DNA of 20,853 bases from the NCBI GenBank assembly GCA_045578665.1, contig JAZNKR010000193.1, positions 1 to 20,853 of the forward strand, given 5' to 3'. This DNA is from HGM04593 sp045578665 (lineage in GTDB: Bacteria; Bacteroidota; Bacteroidia; Bacteroidales; Bacteroidaceae). Below, piece after piece: positions 1 to 8,386 of the stretch. Position 1 is the first letter of the stretch. Each line of letters opens with the position of its first letter. A program made the position numbers and the translations under genes. A model generated the notes under the pieces. That model did no database searches and was not told the origin of the DNA. It saw only the letters and a program-made list of their open reading frames with translations.

Positions 1-11
1 TCGCTCCGCGC

Positions 12-74
12 AAGTTTGGCTGCTCTCGGAATAGTGCAAATAAATTTGCCCTCTGCTCTCGCTTGCACAAACTT
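12..74. repeat. Nested short inverted and direct repeats (possible dispersed intergenic element)
   Basis: AAGTTTG at 12-18 is inverted as CAAACTT at 68-74. CTGCTCTCG occurs twice in direct orientation, at 20-28 and 53-61. GCAAAT at 36-41 faces ATTTGC at 44-49 across two bases. The packing of three repeat pairs in about 60 bases suggests a structured non-coding element that may extend beyond the left edge. Whether it is dispersed in the genome cannot be told from one copy. Confidence 0.45.
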
Positions 75-126
75 TCGCCTCTTTCCAAAAGTCATTGGCG
101 CAGTCTGCCTAAAAGCTTAATGCGCA

Positions 127-160
127 TCAATGAAGCAATGAGCCTCTCAATGAAACAATG
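127..160. repeat. Imperfect 14-base direct repeat, 20-base period
   Basis: TCAATGAAGCAATG at 127-140 recurs as TCAATGAAACAATG at 147-160 with one mismatch. It lies in non-coding sequence upstream of the BlaI-type gene. No function is evident. It could be slippage or part of the same element as the repeats at 12-74. Confidence 0.4.
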
Positions 161-331
161 GACTTGCAGCAACTTAAAGAATAGAACCTTAAGGGCTTAA
201 GCATGTTTACCGGATAGTAATAATTTTTTATATACTTCGGAATTCAATTATCAATAACTGCACTACTCTGCCCGAATAACTAATAATAGATGTTAAATAT
301 CAGCCAATCAATGAATTTTCTTTATCTAAAA

Positions 332-363
332 TTTTAAATATCTAATCTTTTAAATTTACTTTG
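332..363 (+). promoter_or_regulatory. Possible promoter/operator of the BlaI-type operon
   Basis: TTACTTTG at 356-363 matches seven of eight positions of the Bacteroidota -7 box TAnnTTTG and lies 32 bases before the start codon at 396. No clean -33 TTTG is present, only T-rich sequence near 332-335. TTTTAAAT occurs twice, at 332-339 and 348-355, a 16-base period that could be a repressor-binding element, since BlaI-family repressors usually control their own operon. Both readings are weak. Confidence 0.3.
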
Positions 364-395
364 TTGCAGACAGATGATAAATAATACTTATAAGC

Positions 396-767
396 ATGAA
401 AAAATTCCAGACACTCACAAAAGCAGAGATACAGGTGATGAATATATTATGGGACCTGAATACCGGAGCCTGCATACACGACATAATAGAACACTATGCC
501 GAGCCAAAGCCGGCATACAGCACAGTTGCCACATTCCTGAAGATACTCTACAACAAAGGCATTGTAGAGTACCGCAAACTGAAGGGTAAGACATATACAT
601 ACTACCCCAAGATAACACGTGCAGAGTACACACGCATGGTGATGAAAGATGTTCAGGATTCATTCTTCGGAGGCTCAGGCTCGTCGATGATAAAATTCTT
701 TGTCGACAAAGAACAGCTTTCGCGCGAAGAGATAGATGAACTCATTGAACTGATAAACAGCAAATAG
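396..767 (+). CDS. BlaI/MecI/CopY-family winged-helix transcriptional repressor
   Basis: The 123-residue product has the usual length and pattern of the Penicillinase_R (BlaI/MecI) family. An N-terminal winged helix (about residues 5-70) has the typical LTKAEIQVMNILW opening and a YSTVATFLKIL recognition helix, and a C-terminal helical dimerisation tail follows. In the staphylococcal relatives an Asn-Phe bond in the tail is cut during induction. The matching place here is K100-F101, so cleavage may occur but with a different residue before the bond. The M56 peptidase gene follows after 6 bases, so the two form the standard repressor/peptidase sensor pair. The target genes are not shown by the window, and no beta-lactamase is nearby, so I give no gene symbol. 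The ATG at 396 was chosen because the family N-terminus starts right after it. Confidence 0.9.
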   Translation: MKKFQTLTKAEIQVMNILWDLNTGACIHDIIEHYAEPKPAYSTVATFLKILYNKGIVEYRKLKGKTYTYYPKITRAEYTRMVMKDVQDSFFGGSGSSMIKFFVDKEQLSREEIDELIELINSK

Positions 768-773
768 CGAACT

Positions 774-2462
774 ATGGAAACAGCACTCACCACCATAGCA
801 GGTCATGCTCTGAAAATGGCAATAACCCTCTCACTGCTATATATTCCCTACATATTTCTGCTAAAGCGGACAACGCATTTCTGCACAGCGCGCACCACCC
901 TGCTCGCTACGTTGCTGCTATCCATTGCACTGCCATTCATTGACATTCCGGCACTGCACATAGAGATGCCATACACCATCTCCACAAATCTTGAGACAGC
1001 CAACATTTCCGTCGAAAGCGGAATATTGAAAACTGCCGCAATAGAGGCTGAAAAGACAAATGTAGAAATAAATCCAGAAACATTGGTTTATTATACCCTT
1101 GTAATACCTTATATAATCGTAACGTTGATGATTCTCCTGATGAGAACAGCAGAAATTATAAGGATAAGGGCGAACATCAGGAAAGGGAGACTCTGGATTG
1201 AGGAAAAAGAGAGATACACCATACATTGCCACGCAGATGACACACCACCATACAGCTGGATGAGCCATGTGGTGATTTCGCAAAAAGATTACGACCTCTA
1301 CGGCACAGACATCATCCTGCACGAAGAGGGACACATCATAGGAGGACACTCATGGGACATACTTCTACTCACATTAGTAGAGTCCCTGCAATGGTTCAAT
1401 CCCTTCGTTCATATGCTCGCAGGCGACCTTAAAGATATACACGAATACGAGGCAGACGCATACGTTCTCAGCAGAAGAGAAGATACCAAAGCCTACCAGA
1501 TGCTTATAATAAAAAAAGCCGTTGACCGCGCTTCCTACACACTGGCCAACAGCTTTAATCATAGTAACAACCTTAAAAAACGTATCACCATGATGTTAAA
1601 GAAAAAATCAAATCCATGGAGAAGTGCAACAGCGTTGTATATTCTCCCGGCAACGGCACTTGCATTGAGTCTGTTCGCATCGCCTCAAGAGGTAACAGGA
1701 ACAGAGACTAACGAACCTGCAACCGTCGCCACCGACAAAGTTAGTGAAATTGCCGAAATTAACGACACAATCAAAAGCCAAATTTTCCAGGTATGCGAAA
1801 AGGTGCCCGAATTTCCCGGAGGTATCAAGGCTATGATGGAATTTTTGGGTAAAAACGTTAAATACCCGATTGAGAGCCGCGAAAAGGGAAAGGAGGGAAG
1901 AAGTATAGTTACTTTCGTGGTAAACGAGACCGGCGCCATCAGCAATGTCTCTATTTATAAAAGCAGCGGAGACGACCTGCTCGACAAAGAGGCTATACGC
2001 GTAGTTTCGTCAATGCCCAAATGGACTCCGGGAGAGCAAAGAGGTGAGGCAGTAAAAGTGCGATACACCATACCGGTAGCGTTCAGACTTACCCCCGAGA
2101 CTAAAGAAGATATCGTAAGAAATATACAAATTTCAAAAGATACAAGAGTATTTGAAGTATGCGAAAAGATGCCCGAATTTCCCGGAGGAATATACGCACT
2201 GATGAAATATTTGCGCGATAATATCAAATACCCCGAAGAGAGTTTAAAAGAGAAGAAAGAGGGAAAAGCCTATGTATCGTTTGTTGTAATGAAGGATGGC
2301 AGCATCGTCGACATAAAGATTGCAAAAAGTTCAGGTGATGAGAATCTCGACAAAGAATCGTTGCGTGTGGTAACAGCAATGCCCAAATGGATTCCCGGAG
2401 AACAAGGTGGAGAAGCCGTAAATGTAAGGTTTACCCAACCTGTAAGCTTCAGACTACAATAA
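774..2462 (+). CDS. M56 (BlaR1/MecR1-type) membrane metallopeptidase with two tandem TonB C-terminal domains
   Basis: The 562-residue protein begins with hydrophobic segments near 15-30, 42-58 and 105-123. The zinc-peptidase core follows: HEEGH at 183-187 with downstream EYEAD (224-228) as the likely third-ligand region. A further hydrophobic segment near 285-302 would carry the C-terminal part across the membrane. That part holds two copies of a TonB C-terminal-like domain (about 338-440 and 459-562). Each opens with a VCEKxPEFPGG signature and ends in a PxxFRL strand. By analogy with BlaR1 the peptidase likely inactivates the BlaI-type repressor encoded 6 bases upstream. There is no penicillin-binding sensor domain, so the stimulus is unlikely to be a beta-lactam bound in the usual way. 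The role of the TonB-like domains, perhaps protein or peptidoglycan contact in the periplasm, is inference. Confidence 0.88.
   Translation: METALTTIAGHALKMAITLSLLYIPYIFLLKRTTHFCTARTTLLATLLLSIALPFIDIPALHIEMPYTISTNLETANISVESGILKTAAIEAEKTNVEINPETLVYYTLVIPYIIVTLMILLMRTAEIIRIRANIRKGRLWIEEKERYTIHCHADDTPPYSWMSHVVISQKDYDLYGTDIILHEEGHIIGGHSWDILLLTLVESLQWFNPFVHMLAGDLKDIHEYEADAYVLSRREDTKAYQMLIIKKAVDRASYTLANSFNHSNNLKKRITMMLKKKSNPWRSATALYILPATALALSLFASPQEVTGTETNEPATVATDKVSEIAEINDTIKSQIFQVCEKVPEFPGGIKAMMEFLGKNVKYPIESREKGKEGRSIVTFVVNETGAISNVSIYKSSGDDLLDKEAIRVVSSMPKWTPGEQRGEAVKVRYTIPVAFRLTPETKEDIVRNIQISKDTRVFEVCEKMPEFPGGIYALMKYLRDNIKYPEESLKEKKEGKAYVSFVVMKDGSIVDIKIAKSSGDENLDKESLRVVTAMPKWIPGEQGGEAVNVRFTQPVSFRLQ
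1791..2459 (+). repeat. Intragenic tandem duplication of the TonB-C domain
   Basis: Two domain-sized units lie 366 bases (122 codons) apart. The best conserved stretch, TGCCCGAATTTCCCGGAGG, is identical at 1804-1822 and 2170-2188. The CCCAAATGGA block near the end of each unit also recurs. Protein similarity extends across both units, so this is a true domain duplication and not a chance match. Confidence 0.85.
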
Positions 2463-2500
2463 CAGCTATAAGTCTTTCATAAGAAATATCAGATAAGAAA

Positions 2501-2546
2501 GTGGCTCTTATCATTGCCTCGTTTGCAGGACAATGATAAGAGCCAC
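2501..2546. terminator. Bidirectional hairpin terminator between convergent genes
   Basis: GTGGCTCTTATCATTG at 2501-2516 pairs perfectly with CAATGATAAGAGCCAC at 2531-2546, leaving a 14-base loop. It lies between the convergent ends of the M56 peptidase gene (2462) and sbcC (2582). The flanks are A/T-rich (AAATATTGTT after it on the plus strand, TTTCTTATCT on the minus strand) rather than a long T-run. Its symmetry and position fit a terminator serving both strands. Confidence 0.8.
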
Positions 2547-2581
2547 AAATATTGTTACATTGAGAAGCTTGCAGGTAGAAC

Positions 2582-5500
2582 CTACCCTGTGATCTTCACT
2601 TCGCTGATGCCTGCATGTTTCTTGACCTCAATCTTTGTGCTTATACGCTCGTAGAGTTCATTCACATGGCTGATTATTCCCACTCTGCGACTACCAATAT
2701 TGTGCAACACCTCCAATGTCTCGATCACCGTATTCAGGCAGTCGCCGCTCAATGTACCGAAACCCTCGTCTATGAAGAGCGTGTCGGGGGTAAAATTGTT
2801 TCTGTTGAGCGTGGAGAGTCCGAGGGCAAGCGCAAGGGAAACCATGAAACTCTCTCCACCCGAAAGGGTGTTTGCCGCACGTATCGTATCGCCATCTTCG
2901 CGGTCACTGACCAGGATGACAAGGCTGCCGGGTTGTGTGGTAAGTTCATATCTCGAGGTAAAGCGACGAAGATAGAAGTTGGAATTTTCGAGCAGTTGCA
3001 ACAGAATGTAACTTTGGGCAATGGACTTAAATTTTCCACCGTCGGCACTGCCGAATATGTCCGAGAGACGTTTCCAACGGCTCATCTCCTTTCGGAGTTC
3101 TTCGACTTCCTTGAGAAGACTATTCATCTGACGGAGATTCTCATCGTCCTGCTTGAGTTCGCCTATCAAGGCACCTATCTGCTTTTCCAGTTCCGAACGA
3201 CGCTGTTCAAGCACCTCACGCTTTGCTGCAAGCGTTTGTTGGGTCTCTTCCACAGCATTGGCGGGACGCTGTGCCGACAGTTCGGCATATCTATTTTTGC
3301 TCGCTGAAAGAAGCGCCTCGTACTGCTTCACAATTGAAAACAAACTGTTGATTTCGTCCTGAATGGCAATTACATTCTCCTGTGTCATACGGCAAAGATA
3401 GCCTGCCCTTTCGCGCGTTATCATCGGATTTGCCACGTGGAAAGCATCGATATAATTGTTGCATGCAATTATCCCTTCAGTGATTTTAGAGCGCTCTGCT
3501 TTGCAAAGGAGTGCATCCTGCGACAGTTCGGTCCACACGTTTTCGACGTTCGCATCAGCCTTCTCCAGATGAACCTCTACGGGATGAAAATCGGGATATG
3601 CCTCCTCTACCCTCCTGCGATGGAGAGCTATTCTCTCGCGCAGTTCGTTCGTGCGTGCTATCTTCTGTTGCAATGCCTCGGCATCCTCCTTTGCCTTTTT
3701 ATAGGCAGAGGAACGGTTCCTGAGTTCATCTATACTGCTTTTTATATCGCCATACCAATCAGAGAGAGTCATTTGCGGCATCAATTCCATGCGCAATTCT
3801 TCGAATGCTTTAATTGAGTTTTCTTTCCCTGTTTTCAGTGTTTCAATAGCACTCTCTATCTGTTTGTAGCGGCTCATCGCAAGACCATATTTCGCATTGA
3901 CATCATTCACCTGCGCTGTAATATTCTCTATCTCTACCGAAAGGCGGCGATACTCTTTGGTAAGTCTCTCCCTCTCCTGCTGACGCTGCTGAATCTCCTG
4001 ACGGGTAATCTCTATGTAATTCCTCAGTTCAACGGCAGAGACCGAAGAGAGTGATAATGCGGCACAGACCTCCTCGAGCAGAACAGCCTGCTTGCGCTCT
4101 TCTTCTCTTGCTGCAGAAAGTTGACCGTTGGATTCCTCATGCAGTCTCTTTGCAGTATTCATGGTTGCAAGCGCTGTATTATATGCCGCTATGCTTGCAT
4201 CGTACAGTCTCTTTGCCTCGTCGAGCTTCTCCTTCAGGGGAAGAAGAAGGTTCATTATCTCGTCGTCGTGCAGAAGGGTGTTTATCCTTTCGCCGCAAAC
4301 CGGACAGATGTCGCCTACGGAGAGCTGTGCACGAAGAGCCCTTGCATGGTCGTCGATGCGCAGGTGCATCTTTTCGTATAGTTCGCTTTGCAGGTTGTAA
4401 TTCTGCTCAGCTTCACCTTTTTTGAGTTCACACTGTGCGAGAGCCTTCTCTGCCTCTTTTGCTTCATTGACAAAACGAGCACACTTCTGCTGCTCCTTTT
4501 CAATCGCAGACAAAGCCGCCTCCCTGTCCTTGAGTATCGAAGCAAGCGAATCTATCTGCTCCCTGAGTTTGAGGATGGAATCCAATGAAGGCTCTTTCTC
4601 CATCTTTGCCGCTATCTCCGATGCAGATTTCCTCTTCCCTATCAGAATATTTTCTGCCTCTATTTTACTCTTTTCGAATTCGCACAACTGCCCGTGAGTG
4701 AGTTCCAGGTTTTTCGCGTTATTTTCAATATCAGCGCTCCTCTCTGCAATTTCACGTTCAATGCGCAACATCTCTTCCATTTTGGCTGTCAGGTGCGCAG
4801 CATTCTCATACATACGGGCAACATCCGAGGGAATATCGAGACTCTTGTTCAAGTTTTGCAGAGTAGCACTGCAGGCTTCGACCTTTCTGCCGATTTCTGC
4901 ACACTGTGCGCATAGGTTGGAATATCGTGCATGCAGATAGGTTTCGGTCTCGGCTATCACTTTCAGTTTGGGTTTCAGCTCATTCAGACGCGCGTAATTT
5001 CCGCGCAACTCAGCGGTAGCATTCCAATCGGCAATCATCTTCTGCTTTTCGGCAGTATCGTCCGACGAAGCTACACTCCTTGCCTCAGCAAGTTTCTGTT
5101 CCTCTCTCTTTATTGAAGTTTCAGTCTCTGCAACAGCTACCAGCCAATGGGTTGCAGTCTCAATAGCAGACAAATCGCTACGCAAAGCTACCAACTCCTT
5201 TTCGGCGGCAGCTATTGCACCATTCTTCTCATCGCGCTCCTCGGGAGTAAGGAATTTATATGCATCGAGCGTGCGCTTCTTATCCTCGTAAATGTTGTTC
5301 TTCTCACTGTATGTGCGGAATATCTGTCTGCTTATGCGGGAGTATATCTCTGTTCCTGTAAGTTTTTCGAGAATTTCGCTCTTTTCGTTGCTTCTGCTGT
5401 TGAGGAAACGTGTAAAAGCCCCTTGTGCAAGAAGTGTCGTGCGACAAAACTCATCGAACTTCAGTCCGGTAACATTAGGGCTTGCCACAGCCTCTGCAAC

Positions 5501-5944
5501 ACGTTTGTTCACAGTCGTATCGCTGTCGTGACAATAGAGCGTCGAATCGGCTTTCAGTTTGACATCGAGCCTTTTCTTCAGTCCTCGCATCGCGTGCCAC
5601 ATTGCTGTGTAGCGTTTGCCGTCGTTACCGATGAAGGTGAGACGTGCAAAAGCCTCGCCTGTGTTGCGGCGCACCAACTGACATGGATTACTTATCTTCA
5701 CAGACTCTTCACCCCCTGCAACGTTCAGTCCTTTGTCCTCGAAGCTCTCGTTTCCGTACCCGTCGAGACGGGGTGCAGTGCCATATAGCGCAAGACAGAC
5801 GGCATCGAGGATGGTACTCTTGCCCGAGCCTGTCGCTCCGCAGATGAGGAAGAGCGGTTCGTTGCACAACGGTGCCTCTTCGAAGGATATTCTGGCGTAC
5901 CCGATGGAGGCAATGTTCTTTATCTCTATTTCAATGAATTTCAT
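2582..5944 (-). CDS. sbcC: SbcC, ATPase subunit of the SbcCD (Mre11-Rad50-like) DNA nuclease
   Basis: This 1120-residue protein has the full SMC/Rad50 layout. The N-terminal Walker A is GATGSGKST (36-44) and the Q-loop is LLAQGAF near 174. Two long charged coiled-coil arms (roughly 190-540 and 560-950) flank the zinc-hook CPVC at 547-550. The C-terminal half has the ABC signature LSGGES (from 1027) and Walker B TLFIDEGFG (D1059, E1060). With SbcD it forms a complex that opens hairpins and trims protein-blocked DNA ends, acting on the chromosome in replication-coupled repair. sbcD lies 3 bases upstream and the pair is clearly one transcript. The length is in the normal range for the family (about 1000-1200) and no catalytic motif is missing. 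Confidence 0.97.
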   Translation of the reverse strand: MKFIEIEIKNIASIGYARISFEEAPLCNEPLFLICGATGSGKSTILDAVCLALYGTAPRLDGYGNESFEDKGLNVAGGEESVKISNPCQLVRRNTGEAFARLTFIGNDGKRYTAMWHAMRGLKKRLDVKLKADSTLYCHDSDTTVNKRVAEAVASPNVTGLKFDEFCRTTLLAQGAFTRFLNSRSNEKSEILEKLTGTEIYSRISRQIFRTYSEKNNIYEDKKRTLDAYKFLTPEERDEKNGAIAAAEKELVALRSDLSAIETATHWLVAVAETETSIKREEQKLAEARSVASSDDTAEKQKMIADWNATAELRGNYARLNELKPKLKVIAETETYLHARYSNLCAQCAEIGRKVEACSATLQNLNKSLDIPSDVARMYENAAHLTAKMEEMLRIEREIAERSADIENNAKNLELTHGQLCEFEKSKIEAENILIGKRKSASEIAAKMEKEPSLDSILKLREQIDSLASILKDREAALSAIEKEQQKCARFVNEAKEAEKALAQCELKKGEAEQNYNLQSELYEKMHLRIDDHARALRAQLSVGDICPVCGERINTLLHDDEIMNLLLPLKEKLDEAKRLYDASIAAYNTALATMNTAKRLHEESNGQLSAAREEERKQAVLLEEVCAALSLSSVSAVELRNYIEITRQEIQQRQQERERLTKEYRRLSVEIENITAQVNDVNAKYGLAMSRYKQIESAIETLKTGKENSIKAFEELRMELMPQMTLSDWYGDIKSSIDELRNRSSAYKKAKEDAEALQQKIARTNELRERIALHRRRVEEAYPDFHPVEVHLEKADANVENVWTELSQDALLCKAERSKITEGIIACNNYIDAFHVANPMITRERAGYLCRMTQENVIAIQDEINSLFSIVKQYEALLSASKNRYAELSAQRPANAVEETQQTLAAKREVLEQRRSELEKQIGALIGELKQDDENLRQMNSLLKEVEELRKEMSRWKRLSDIFGSADGGKFKSIAQSYILLQLLENSNFYLRRFTSRYELTTQPGSLVILVSDREDGDTIRAANTLSGGESFMVSLALALGLSTLNRNNFTPDTLFIDEGFGTLSGDCLNTVIETLEVLHNIGSRRVGIISHVNELYERISTKIEVKKHAGISEVKITG

Positions 5945-5947
5945 CTC

Positions 5948-7132
5948 CTAATTTTCGTGTTCTGCCTGTTCAATACTCTGCAACAACATATCTCTTAGCT
6001 CATCATCCATCTCGTTTTCGAAGCGGGTCCTGTAGTAGTCGAGCGCAATATCCAATGGCGAAATCTGCTTTATCTCCTCAACAGCCACAGCTGCCCCTTG
6101 GGTTCTCCTCTGCCCCTCTCTCAAAGGTTGAATCTCGCATAGAAGGAGTTCTGTACCCGCAACGGCCGCCTCAATAGCAGCTCTCTCCTGCATAGGTATG
6201 ACATCCTTCACCTTGAGTCTTACGCGAAGATAGGCTCTGCCATCGGGGAGAGCCTTTATAGCCTGCACAGCTTCATCCATACTGCCACCATCGGCAGGAA
6301 CTGTATATATCGGGACAAGAGGTTCTATTTCTCTCTCATGTATGGATAGACCGTCGGCATCCATAGTAACGACAGTTACCGAATGGGCATAATCCTCGTC
6401 AAAATTCATGGCAATGGGACTGCCCGAATAGCGTGCATTCTCCACAACATACTGCGGACGGTGTATATGCCCGAGTGCAAGATAGTCGTATCCCTTGCCC
6501 ATCTCCTCTATATTTTCGTAGAGAAGATGCATGCTCTTTGCCTCGTGCCCTTTTATATCGGCACCGCTCAACGCAAGGTGCCCGGTCATCATCACAGGTA
6601 AATTCTTTTCGTTGAGAACCGCTGTACGGTCGAGAAGCGTCTGATGGAAATGGCGCATTCTGCCCTCGCTCTCATCATCGGTCTGAGGATAGTTTGCTGC
6701 ATAGATGTATGGAACGGCAACTACATACCCCACAACAACATCTTCGCGGTTCTTTATCTCCACTATATGCCGGTTGTAGTCCACTCCCCCCTCTCCACGC
6801 GAAATGCCGCCTATTACCTTGACATCAAAAGCGTCCCACAGCTCGCTATGCAGTTCAAGACGCGAACTGCTATCGTGATTGCCGGCTGTAACCACAATCG
6901 TCATCCACGGCAACGTATTGTGCAGTTCGAGAATCATTCTGTTATAGAGCCTTTGGGCTGTGAGCGTAGGAGCGACATTGTCATAGAGGTCGCCGCTTAC
7001 GACAAGCACATCGGGAAGTTCCTCTGCAACAATCTCCTTGAGCTGTGCAAGAAAATGAAGATGCTCCTCTGTGCGCTCTACACCATGAAACAACTGTCCT
7101 ATATGCCAGTCACTTGTATGAATTGCTTTCAT
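5948..7132 (-). CDS. sbcD: SbcD, Mre11-like exonuclease/endonuclease subunit
   Basis: The 394-residue product is a calcineurin-like metallophosphoesterase of the SbcD type. The metal-binding motifs appear in order: SDWHIG (D8, H10), SGDLYD (D48), GNHD (N85, H86), GHLALSG (H185) and LGHIH (H222, H224). These ligate the two Mn ions used for 3'-5' double-strand exonuclease and single-strand endonuclease activity. The C-terminal 130 residues form the capping and SbcC-binding part and end in a charged helix. The gene starts 5 bases after the acyltransferase gene and ends 3 bases before sbcC, so all three are probably co-transcribed. The ATG chosen begins directly with the family N-terminus MKAIHTSDWH. 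Confidence 0.97.
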   Translation of the reverse strand: MKAIHTSDWHIGQLFHGVERTEEHLHFLAQLKEIVAEELPDVLVVSGDLYDNVAPTLTAQRLYNRMILELHNTLPWMTIVVTAGNHDSSSRLELHSELWDAFDVKVIGGISRGEGGVDYNRHIVEIKNREDVVVGYVVAVPYIYAANYPQTDDESEGRMRHFHQTLLDRTAVLNEKNLPVMMTGHLALSGADIKGHEAKSMHLLYENIEEMGKGYDYLALGHIHRPQYVVENARYSGSPIAMNFDEDYAHSVTVVTMDADGLSIHEREIEPLVPIYTVPADGGSMDEAVQAIKALPDGRAYLRVRLKVKDVIPMQERAAIEAAVAGTELLLCEIQPLREGQRRTQGAAVAVEEIKQISPLDIALDYYRTRFENEMDDELRDMLLQSIEQAEHEN

Positions 7133-7137
7133 GTATA

Positions 7138-8280
7138 CTAAACCTTCAAAAAAATCTTTGCCTTATACATGCACCTCAAAATGAAGAATACTATAAGGAA
7201 GTTGGCAAACGTCAACCACACAGGGTAATATTCCCCCATGAACTGTTGCAATCCGTGAGTAAGGGAATGTGCCACACAACGGAAATTCACCACCTCGCCC
7301 AGAAAATATGCAGCAATGGAATTCATTCCATAAATCTTGAGCCACATGAGACCGCGTTTCCAACCCTTGTAATCGACAATATAATAGAAAACCGCCATGA
7401 GCATAAAGCACAACCCACCGGCAAAGAGAGTCATACTGCTGCTCCAGATTGTTTTGATGATAGGCATCTGAAGCGACAAGAGCAGACCGGCGGCAATGAG
7501 CGCCAGCGCTCCCGCAGCCAAAACCTTCAGCACTTTACGGGGATTGTCGGAGAAACGGCGCATGATGCTTCCCGCAATGAAACCTAATATAACCGTTACG
7601 GCAAAGTTCAACGAACTCCATATCCACGTATAGTGGTAATAGGAGGCGAAGCTCCACACGCCATCCTCACCCAACCGTGCACCGTCTCGGAAACGACCGA
7701 GCAACAACACATCGACCTTCTCGGCAAAATTGCCATCGGGAGAGTAATCGCCCACTAAAGTCATTGGCAACCAATAGATGAAAAGCAGCAGAAACATACC
7801 CACAATCACTCCCCTCTCACTGAAGTAGAGATATATGAGTGCAGTAATCAGATAACCTGCAGCAATAGCCTGCAAGGTGTTGCTGTAAAGATATATGCGG
7901 TTGACATCCAGAGCCAGAAGATTTCCCTGCACAATGGCACCGAGCAACCACAACAGCACAAAGCGCTTGAAGATACGCCTGAGCGCATCGCCTCTGCCCG
8001 CCCTGCCGTCGGTATATTTACTCAGCGAGAAAGGCATCGACACTCCCGCCATGAACATAAACAGCGGCATCACCAGGTCCCACAGGGCAAATCCTTCCCA
8101 CTGCACATGGGTAAACTGTTCTACTACAGGTTCAAGAGCCGGTATTTCCAGGCGCGATGCAAGCGCCATGAATACCGGTTGGAAAAAGACAAGCAGAAAG
8201 AGGTCGAGCCCACGCAAGACATCAAGCGACTCCAATCGGCTTTTTACGGCAGGAAGTCCGGTATTGTTCATAGTTACCAT
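7138..8280 (-). CDS. Polytopic membrane acyltransferase, COG4299/DUF5009 (HGSNAT-like)
   Basis: The 380-residue protein is mostly hydrophobic, with about ten predicted membrane segments. It opens with the family signature SLDVLRGLDLFLL (18-30), followed by the conserved block THVQWEGFALWDLVMPLF (H58, W61, D68, P72). This block is typical of the heparan-alpha-glucosaminide N-acetyltransferase-like and DUF5009 families, where a His carries the acetyl group across the membrane. The likely role is acetylation of a periplasmic or envelope sugar using cytoplasmic acetyl-CoA; the substrate is unknown. Two starts are possible, ATG at 8280 or ATG three codons later at 8271, and the -7 box at 8298-8305 allows both. 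It is the first gene of the transcript that continues into sbcD and sbcC, a partnership with no evident functional link. Confidence 0.85.
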   Translation of the reverse strand: MVTMNNTGLPAVKSRLESLDVLRGLDLFLLVFFQPVFMALASRLEIPALEPVVEQFTHVQWEGFALWDLVMPLFMFMAGVSMPFSLSKYTDGRAGRGDALRRIFKRFVLLWLLGAIVQGNLLALDVNRIYLYSNTLQAIAAGYLITALIYLYFSERGVIVGMFLLLFIYWLPMTLVGDYSPDGNFAEKVDVLLLGRFRDGARLGEDGVWSFASYYHYTWIWSSLNFAVTVILGFIAGSIMRRFSDNPRKVLKVLAAGALALIAAGLLLSLQMPIIKTIWSSSMTLFAGGLCFMLMAVFYYIVDYKGWKRGLMWLKIYGMNSIAAYFLGEVVNFRCVAHSLTHGLQQFMGEYYPVWLTFANFLIVFFILRCMYKAKIFLKV

Positions 8281-8297
8281 ATTAGGATTTATATCTG

Positions 8298-8328
8298 CAA
8301 ACTTACATAAAAATAGTGAGAAAACAGA
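8298..8328 (-). promoter_or_regulatory. Promoter of the acyltransferase-sbcD-sbcC operon
   Basis: On the minus strand TAAGTTTG (8305 down to 8298) fits TAnnTTTG exactly. Nineteen bases upstream lies TCTG (8328 down to 8325), a three-of-four match to the -33 TTTG. Transcription would start near 8293, leaving a leader of roughly a dozen bases before the ATG at 8280. Confidence 0.55.
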
Positions 8329-8346
8329 AAGAATTCGGACATTCTA

Positions 8347-8379
8347 CTTGAAGCCTATAAATTTTTATTGCTAAATTTG
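8347..8379 (+). promoter_or_regulatory. Promoter of the GNAT-like/ibrA/ibrB/permease operon, very close to the start codon
   Basis: TAAATTTG at 8372-8379 is an exact TAnnTTTG -7 box, with CTTG at 8347-8350 as a fair -33 element 21 bases upstream. The ATG of the first gene is at 8387, only seven bases after the box. Transcription would then begin at or within a few bases of the start codon, giving a nearly leaderless mRNA. It lies back to back with the divergent promoter at 8298-8328. Confidence 0.6.
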
Positions 8380-8386
8380 CATCACT

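Larger units (their letters stand above)
1..395. other. Gene-free left edge upstream of the BlaI-type gene
   Basis: I find no convincing coding region in the first 395 bases. Reading frames here are short and one of them (374-589) merely overlaps the real gene in another frame. The stretch is AT-rich from about 200 onward. It holds a cluster of short direct and inverted repeats at 12-74, a 20-base-period duplication at 127-160, and a probable weak promoter just before 396. No tRNA-like structure was recognised. Confidence 0.6.

Noticed and set aside
41..48. TAAATTTG as a functional promoter box
   Set aside because: No gene follows for about 350 bases and the -33 spacing is 22, so it is kept only as a possibility within the repeat cluster.
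374..589. A 71-codon open frame overlapping the BlaI-type gene
   Set aside because: It is out of frame with the clear winged-helix gene and has no recognisable features.
396..2462. Beta-lactam resistance regulon
   Set aside because: The repressor and peptidase resemble BlaI/BlaR1, but there is no penicillin-binding sensor domain and no beta-lactamase or PBP gene in the window.
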